Assembly (NCBI GenBank): GCA_947499555.1
Contig: CANMOU010000005.1
Location: forward strand, 80,924 to 144,923
Direction: 5' to 3'
DNA: 64,000 bases
From: an uncultured Roseovarius sp.
Lineage (GTDB): Bacteria > Pseudomonadota > Alphaproteobacteria > Rhodobacterales > Rhodobacteraceae
The position numbers and the translations under genes are program-made. Of the stretch, positions 63,916 through 64,000 are shown piece by piece. Within the stretch, counting starts at the first letter, position 1. Each line of letters starts with the position of its first letter. The notes beneath the pieces were generated by a model. That model had not been told where the DNA came from. It made no database searches and saw only the letters and a program-made list of their open reading frames with translations.

Positions 63916-64000
63916 TATGAAGTTGCATCATCCCGATTGAACACGCACATTCCGTCCAGGGCGCTTTAGCAGGAGGGGCGGCGCCCCGCCCAAAACATCG

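Noticed and set aside
63975-63987. GGGGC/GCCCC dyad at the right edge as a terminator
   Set aside because: The gene it would serve is outside the window and there is no T-run, so the role cannot be supported.
1-64000. CRISPR arrays, tRNA or rRNA genes, insertion sequences
   Set aside because: Reading both strands I found no regularly spaced repeats, tRNA-like cloverleaf, rRNA segment or transposase; small tRNAs could still be missed by eye.

Overview
The window looks like a piece of a marine alphaproteobacterium of the Roseobacter/Rhodobacteraceae group. The reasons are high GC content, tightly overlapping ATGA/GTGA gene junctions, an MttB-family methyltransferase without pyrrolysine, a DddP-like M24 hydrolase, Tat-exported substrate-binding proteins, and a VirB locus of the kind common on Roseobacter replicons. 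I see no tRNA, rRNA, CRISPR array, transposase, integrase or replication gene, so chromosome versus plasmid cannot be decided.

Left block (1-25.5 kb) is catabolic. It opens with the C-terminal part of a dimethylglycine/sarcosine dehydrogenase-type flavoprotein. A leftward set follows: acyl-CoA dehydrogenase, MmgE/PrpD protein, aldehyde dehydrogenase. A DddP-like enzyme diverges from it. Next come an MttB methyltransferase with a TMADH/DgcA-type iron-sulfur flavoprotein and a LysR regulator, which together suggest removal of methyl groups from quaternary ammonium or sulfonium compounds. A rightward beta-oxidation-like operon (enoyl-CoA hydratase/isomerase, thiolase, hydratase-dehydrogenase fusion) is translationally coupled to both subunits of an aconitase X dehydratase. 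Two paralogous Tat-exported peptide-type binding proteins and a sulfatase fused to a cysteine-desulfurase-like PLP enzyme run leftward, divergent from a second LysR gene.

Middle block (25.6-42 kb) is an accessory island. Low-similarity exported proteins, a membrane protein with a regulator-like N-terminus and a DMT exporter precede a complete VirB-type type IV secretion operon: lytic transglycosylase, VirB2, B3, B4, a small VirB7-like lipoprotein, a VirB5-like protein carrying a transglycosylase domain, VirB5, B8, B9, B10, B11, two small proteins and VirB6. No VirD4 coupling protein or relaxase lies in the window.

Right block (42-64 kb) is again catabolic. A PucR-type regulator, preceded by a perfect FNR-type box, leads an operon of flavin reductase, aldehyde dehydrogenase, luciferase-like monooxygenase, a spermidine/putrescine-type ABC importer, an alpha/beta hydrolase and an 'amino acid synthesis' (DUF1185) protein. 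This is the layout expected for import and oxidative ring opening of a small N-heterocycle. A MocR regulator and a class III aminotransferase follow, with repeated CTGTCC motifs as candidate operators. The last cluster, leftward, holds a membrane diiron hydroxylase, a 2Fe-2S ferredoxin, an FrhB-type flavoprotein, two acyl-CoA dehydrogenases and an NDP-forming acyl-CoA synthetase. I read it as hydroxylation of a hydrophobic substrate followed by CoA activation and beta-oxidation.
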